Positions 33,734 to 36,807 of a DNA stretch of 36,807 nt are shown here, piece by piece (the stretch's first letter is position 1; each line of letters opens with the position of its first letter). The stretch is taken from positions 1-36,807 of the forward strand of contig JBFFGE010000020.1 in the NCBI GenBank assembly GCA_041557595.1, in the 5' to 3' direction. Source of the DNA: JAOTYV01 sp041557595. Its GTDB lineage: Bacteria; Pseudomonadota; Alphaproteobacteria; UBA8366. The position numbers were made by a program, and so were the translations under genes. A model generated the notes under the pieces. The model was not told the DNA's origin. It saw only the letters and a program-made list of their open reading frames with translations, and did no database searches.

Positions 33734-34570
33734 TTATATCGGCGCCGCAGTGAACTTGTGCGCCGGCAAAACCACCAATTTCTGCGTCGCCACCAGCGGA
33801 AGGTCGCTGGCACCCGTTTTCGCCGCTTGTTCGACGACACCGAAGACCGATGATACGGCGCGCGAGACGGCAGCGGTTATGGCGTCACCGCGCAAGAGAT
33901 GGGTGAGCAGGAGCGCGGCGAAGAGGTCGCCCGCACCATGCGCCGGATGGTCGATCCGCGGCGTCGCAATCTGTCGGCAGTTCCCCTTATCGGCCACGAC
34001 CGTTACGAGCGACTCCCCGGCCTCGACGCCGGTAATCACCACCTGCCGTTTGCCCGAATTCGACAACGCGGTGGCGGCACGGCAGGCATCCGCGACACCC
34101 GATATGGCGATCCCGGAAAGCTCGGACGCTTCGAAGGCGTTGGGCACCAGAATATCGGCCAGCGGTACCAGATCGCGACGGATGGTCTCGACGACCTCCG
34201 CCGCGACATAGCGGCGGCCGTGATCGCCGAATACCGGGTCGCAAACATAGAGTGCCGCCGGGTTGGCCCGGCGCACGCGCCGAACCGTCCGGGCCACGAT
34301 GGTGCCGGTGGCCGCCGCACCGAGATATCCCGACAGGACCGCGCCACATTCCGAAAAACCGTATGAGTCCTCGATGCCGCCAAGCAGCGCCGCCACCTCC
34401 GCCGCCGGAAGCACCCGGCCTTTGTGAGATCCATGCGCCGGATGGTTGGAGAACAGGACGGTGGGGATGGCCCATACCTCGAAGCCCTGCAGTTGCAGTG
34501 GCAACGCAGCGGCGTCGTTTCCCACATGGCCGGCGGCCACCGAGGACTGAATCGACAGGACCGTGTTCAC
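33734..34570 (-). CDS. pdxY: Pyridoxal kinase, PdxY type
   Basis: A 278-residue ribokinase-fold enzyme phosphorylating pyridoxal in B6 salvage. Typical parts are VLSIQSSVAAGHVGNDAA at the N-terminus, LPTVL-like IPTVLFSNHPAHG, CDPVFGDHGRRYVA, LVPLADILVPNAFEASELSG and the anion-hole region HPAHGAGDLFAALLL with the catalytic Asp. It is divergent from the CoA-lyase-like gene, with 135 nt between starts. Confidence 0.92.
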   Translation of the reverse strand: MNTVLSIQSSVAAGHVGNDAAALPLQLQGFEVWAIPTVLFSNHPAHGSHKGRVLPAAEVAALLGGIEDSYGFSECGAVLSGYLGAAATGTIVARTVRRVRRANPAALYVCDPVFGDHGRRYVAAEVVETIRRDLVPLADILVPNAFEASELSGIAISGVADACRAATALSNSGKRQVVITGVEAGESLVTVVADKGNCRQIATPRIDHPAHGAGDLFAALLLTHLLRGDAITAAVSRAVSSVFGVVEQAAKTGASDLPLVATQKLVVLPAHKFTAAPI

Positions 34571-34705
34571 CGCGCCATGCTAGGGCGGCGGTGCCCAAAT
34601 CCAAAGCCCGCTTTCGTGACAGCAAATTCAGGCGCGGCCAATTGCACCGGGACCGCTAGCGGATATAGTCCCGCCCATCCTGACCCGGCCAAAGGAAACG
34701 TCCCG

Positions 34706-35587
34706 ATGCACGATCCCCTTCGACCCCGCCGTAGCATGCTGTATATGCCCGGATCGAACGGCCGCGCGCTGGAAAAAGCCCGCAGCTTGCCTGCCGACGG
34801 ATTGATCCTGGATCTCGAGGATGCGGTCGCGCCCGATCAAAAGGCGCTCGCGCGACAGCAAATTGCAGACGCGCTCCGCGAAGGCGGCTACGGGGACCGC
34901 GAAGTCCTGGTCCGCATCAATGGGTTGGAAACCGACTGGGGGCGCGACGATATCGCGGCGATTGCCGCGACCGCCGCGGACGGCATCGTCCTGCCCAAGA
35001 CCGAAACGCCGGAAATGGTGTGCGCGGCGGCGGCGGCGCTGAAGACTGCCGGCGGCGGAAACCTCGCTGTCTGGTGCATGATGGAGACGCCGGGCGGCAT
35101 ACTCCGCGCGGCGGATATCGCGACGGCGTCGCCGACCGTCGGCGGCCTGATCATGGGGACGAACGACCTAGCCAAGGAACTCCGTTGCCGGCAGACGCCG
35201 GGGCGCGAAGCGTTTCAGTTAAGCTTCGGACTCTGTATCCTCGCCGCCCGGGCGGCCGGCATTGCAGTCATCGACGCGGTCCACACCGACCTCGACGACG
35301 ATGACGGATTCGCCGCCGCCTGCCGTCAGGGGCGCCTGTTGGGGTTCGACGGAAAATCCTTGATCCATCCCAAGACCATCGCCGCGGCAAACGCCACATT
35401 CTCGCCGACCGGGGATGAGATCGCCTGGGCGCGAAAAATCATCGCGGCCTATGAGGCGGCCTCGGCGGACCAAGCGGTGATTGTCGTCGACGGACAAATG
35501 ATTGAGGACCTTCATGTCGCCGAGGCGCGCAACCTTACCGCATTGGCCGGCCGAATCGACCGGCTCGCCCAAGCGGTTTCCGAGTAG
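34706..35587 (+). CDS. HpcH/HpaI aldolase family CoA ester lyase (CitE/malyl-CoA lyase-like)
   Basis: A 293-residue TIM-barrel lyase. The start PRRSMLYMPGSNGRALEKA, metal-binding DLEDAVAPDQK, RINGLETDWGRDDI, VLPKTETPE, the Glu in MMETPGGILRA and LIMGTNDLAKEL, and the late GFDGKSLIHPKTIA are all characteristic of CitE-like and malyl/methylmalyl/citramalyl-CoA lyases or thioesterases. Which CoA ester is used cannot be read from the sequence. AAAGGAAA precedes ATG 34706; the longer frame upstream is antisense to pdxY. No other CoA-pathway gene lies nearby. Confidence 0.85.
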   Translation: MHDPLRPRRSMLYMPGSNGRALEKARSLPADGLILDLEDAVAPDQKALARQQIADALREGGYGDREVLVRINGLETDWGRDDIAAIAATAADGIVLPKTETPEMVCAAAAALKTAGGGNLAVWCMMETPGGILRAADIATASPTVGGLIMGTNDLAKELRCRQTPGREAFQLSFGLCILAARAAGIAVIDAVHTDLDDDDGFAAACRQGRLLGFDGKSLIHPKTIAAANATFSPTGDEIAWARKIIAAYEAASADQAVIVVDGQMIEDLHVAEARNLTALAGRIDRLAQAVSE

Positions 35588-35708
35588 GCGGCAGGTTAAG
35601 TTGGTTTAATACCGTGCCGGTGGACGCGGCTTCCAAGACATGCCGAAATCAAATCACGATCACCGCAAATAGAGATCGCCGGCACATTTACTTCTTGTGC
35701 AAATATAG

Positions 35709-35737
35709 TTGAGAAGAAATTTGCGAGTTGCTATAAG
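35709..35737 (+). promoter_or_regulatory. Candidate sigma-70 promoter for a structured RNA
   Basis: TTGAGA (35709-35714), a 17-nt spacer and TATAAG (35732-35737) form a better than average promoter for this GC-rich DNA. The predicted start falls at 35741-35745, at the very beginning of the hairpin chain described next. It lies 122 nt after the stop of the CoA-lyase-like gene, in an AT-rich stretch (35588-35740) without a gene. Confidence 0.5.
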
Positions 35738-35740
35738 AAA

Positions 35741-36003
35741 GGCGTCGGGTTTGTGTTCCGGAGTTGGTGGGACCACCAGACCACAATGTACCGTACAGGG
35801 TACCCCGACGCCTCTCCGAGCCAAAAGGCTCATGGTGATGACCTTGGAAGGCCTTCAATAACGGCAGTCACCCTGGCGACGACGCTGCCGTTCAAGGCGG
35901 GCCTTTGTACAGCGCAACGACCGTCATCGTGCGCTGCAAGAACCGATACCGCGAAGACCTCGCTACGCTCCGGCATGTCGCCATGCCCAAGCGCCCGACA
36001 TGC
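35741..36003 (+). ncRNA. Candidate structured non-coding RNA, unassigned
   Basis: The stretch folds on paper into consecutive strong helices. GGCGTCGGG (35741-35749) pairs with 35804-35812, enclosing TTGTG/CACAA (35751-35755/35782-35786, with TGGTGG/CCACCA inside) and GTACC/GGTAC (35788-35792/35799-35803): a three-way junction with linkers of 0-1 nt. Then come GAGCC-AAAA-GGCTC (35818-35831), AAGGCC/GGCCTT outside AACGGCAG/CTGCCGTT (35848-35905), CAGCGCA/TGCGCTG (35910-35936) and GCATGTCG/CGACATGC (35973-36003). A promoter directly precedes it. Protein frames here are arginine-biased shadows. The 5' part slightly resembles alphaproteobacterial 6S RNA, but the closed 5' junction does not fit the 6S rod. 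No tRNA, tmRNA, RNase P or SRP signature was found. The 3' end is unknown. Confidence 0.45.
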
Positions 36004-36599
36004 TGTTGCCTCATCGTCCATCGCCTTCAACGCCTCGCGGGGCTCGGTGGCGCCGCGCTTTCGCACCACGTTCCGGGCCCGCCACGCATGAGCGCGACGG
36101 CCGACAGGAGCCAACAGACCTCAACAGCCGTTTCATCGAGGCGATCCCGCGCCCGGTATCACCCCAAACCGCTCTATCCGCCACCGTGCAGCGGCGGATG
36201 TCGCGGCGAAAACGTCCCGACGATCTTGGCAGCGCCGGATCAACCGGCGAACCGTCGACGGTCCGCTCGCGGCTCGACCTGCGGCGCTTTCACACCCCCC
36301 GGCAGAGCCGCGATGACTGTGCGAGCCAAACTCCGCGGCTGACATATGTCGCAAACCGACGTTCCGAGGAACGATGGCCGCGCCATCAGCCGCACCGGCA
36401 GCCTGACCGGGCAACGATCGAAACCGCCACCCTGCCCCCGATGCATTGGACCACATGCTCTATTAGGACCATTCCGATCGCTCGGACCGGTCCCGCCATC
36501 GGATGTGTCCCGACACACCGGCGCTTCCATTCACCGAGTGGATGGTCGCGCGCCGATCTGGAGTTGTCCATAATAAAAGCCAAGGGGACACGAAAAAGT
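36004..36599. other. Non-coding or degraded stretch, nothing recognised
   Basis: About 600 nt in which several overlapping frames are open on both strands but all give arginine-, serine- and proline-rich sequence without recognisable motifs. The structured RNA may extend into the beginning. No repeats, tRNA or clear promoter were seen. GC content falls from about 36,540 toward the DnaA-box-like cluster. Confidence 0.5.
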
Positions 36600-36660
36600 T
36601 GTGAATAAAACCGCAAGGCACGCACAATTCATCCACAATCTATCCACAAGGTTTCCCACA
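36600..36660. promoter_or_regulatory. Cluster of four DnaA-box-like 9-mers
   Basis: Against the consensus TTWTNCACA: TGTGAATAA at 36600-36608 is TTATTCACA on the minus strand (full match); TCATCCACA (36629-36637), CTATCCACA (36640-36648) and TTTCCCACA (36652-36660) each have one mismatch on the plus strand. Four such sites in 61 nt, in locally AT-richer non-coding DNA, suggest a DnaA-binding region such as part of a replication origin or a titration site. The IS3-type end begins 6 nt later and may cut the element. Confidence 0.45.
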
Positions 36661-36666
36661 AGGAAT

Positions 36667-36807
36667 TGAGCTTGCCCCCAACGTTGGACCGGGCTGAGGC
36701 GGAATTTTCCCTTCCTCAGACCATCGGACGGCTGGGTTGACCGATGGACTTTATGAACGCCATCGGGGTCTTGTTGCCGATGGCGCTGTGTGGTCGTTCT
36801 TCGTTGT
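36667..36807 (-). mobile_element. IS3-family insertion sequence, right end only
   Basis: TG at 36667, followed by an end-like AGCTTGCCCCCAACGTTGG, lies 49 nt beyond the stop of an IS3-type OrfB. IS3-family ends have TG/CA termini, which makes 36667 the probable boundary. The other end and the rest of the element lie outside the window, so neither inverted repeat pairing nor a target duplication can be checked. Confidence 0.6.
36716..36807 (-). CDS. IS3-family transposase OrfB (integrase core), C-terminal end, cut by window edge
   Basis: The minus strand enters from the window edge in the frame NEERPHSAIGNKTPMAF and stops at 36716 (TGA). N-x-x-RPHSA-x-G-x-x-TP is the well-known end of the rve integrase domain of IS3-family OrfB proteins, downstream of the third catalytic acidic residue. 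Only about 30 residues are visible. The frame was too short to stand alone, but the motif is diagnostic. Confidence 0.85.
   Translation of the reverse strand, partial: NEERPHSAIGNKTPMAFIKSIGQPSRPMV

Noticed and set aside
35741..36003. Assignment of the structured RNA as 6S RNA
   Set aside because: The 5' GTGTTC...GGAG stretch is reminiscent, but the closed three-way junction at the 5' end and lack of long-range pairing do not match the 6S rod; left unassigned.
35753..36114. Open frames on both strands over the structured RNA (112 and 94 residues)
   Set aside because: Biased composition, no motifs, and the same DNA forms strong consecutive hairpins.
36000..36608. A 202-residue plus-strand open frame
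   Set aside because: Arg/Pro/Ser-rich with no domain and no ribosome site; typical chance frame in GC-rich DNA.

Overview
The window looks like a 36.8 kb piece of chromosome from a GC-rich alphaproteobacterium, most likely Rhodospirillales-like. The support is the conserved block ffh-rpsP-rimM-trmD-rplS followed by leuC-leuD-leuB-asd, the dapF-mtaB-ftsY operon, and the codon use. Both edges are insertion-sequence ends: an IS5-type transposase tail at 1-132 and an IS3-type OrfB tail on the minus strand at 36716-36807.

Layout. (i) 184-3691, minus strand: a sugar-acid module with one IlvD/Edd dehydratase and two SMP-30/gluconolactonase-like proteins. (ii) 3839-4597: a lipoprotein with a phytochelatin synthase fold and an intact Cys-His-Asp triad. 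(iii) 4617-14015, mainly minus strand: an accessory region with clear decay. It holds a zinc-peptidase-like gene with a stop codon inside its HExxH motif, an acyltransferase-like membrane protein, an ABC transporter/cNMP-binding gene split by a frameshift, a GT39-type glycosyltransferase with a one-base frameshift near its 3' end, a GT2 glycosyltransferase, a methyltransferase and a small membrane protein. (iv) 14153-18563: pgk, a sugar/sorbosone dehydrogenase-like secreted protein, a Nudix hydrolase, yciB, and two small proteins of unknown function that share a C-terminal tail motif. (v) 18673-25693: core genes ftsY, mtaB and dapF (minus), then ffh, rpsP, rimM, trmD and rplS (plus). (vi) 25734-33597: a leucine operon with three complete, non-identical leuC copies around one leuD, then leuB, a tiny secreted protein and asd. 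(vii) 33734-35587: pdxY and a CitE/malyl-CoA-lyase-like gene. (viii) 35588-36666: about 1.1 kb without a credible protein gene. It contains a promoter-like sequence feeding a chain of strong RNA hairpins, including a near-perfect three-way junction, and later four DnaA-box-like 9-mers just before the IS3 end.

The points most worth following are the leuC triplication with divergence at conserved positions, the orphan structured RNA at 35741-36003, the DnaA-box cluster beside an IS, the small proteins with the shared tail, and the mechanistically readable gene inactivations (a 14-nt deletion between inferred direct repeats, a nonsense codon in a zinc-binding site). All functional calls rest on motif reading only; no database or alignment search was run.
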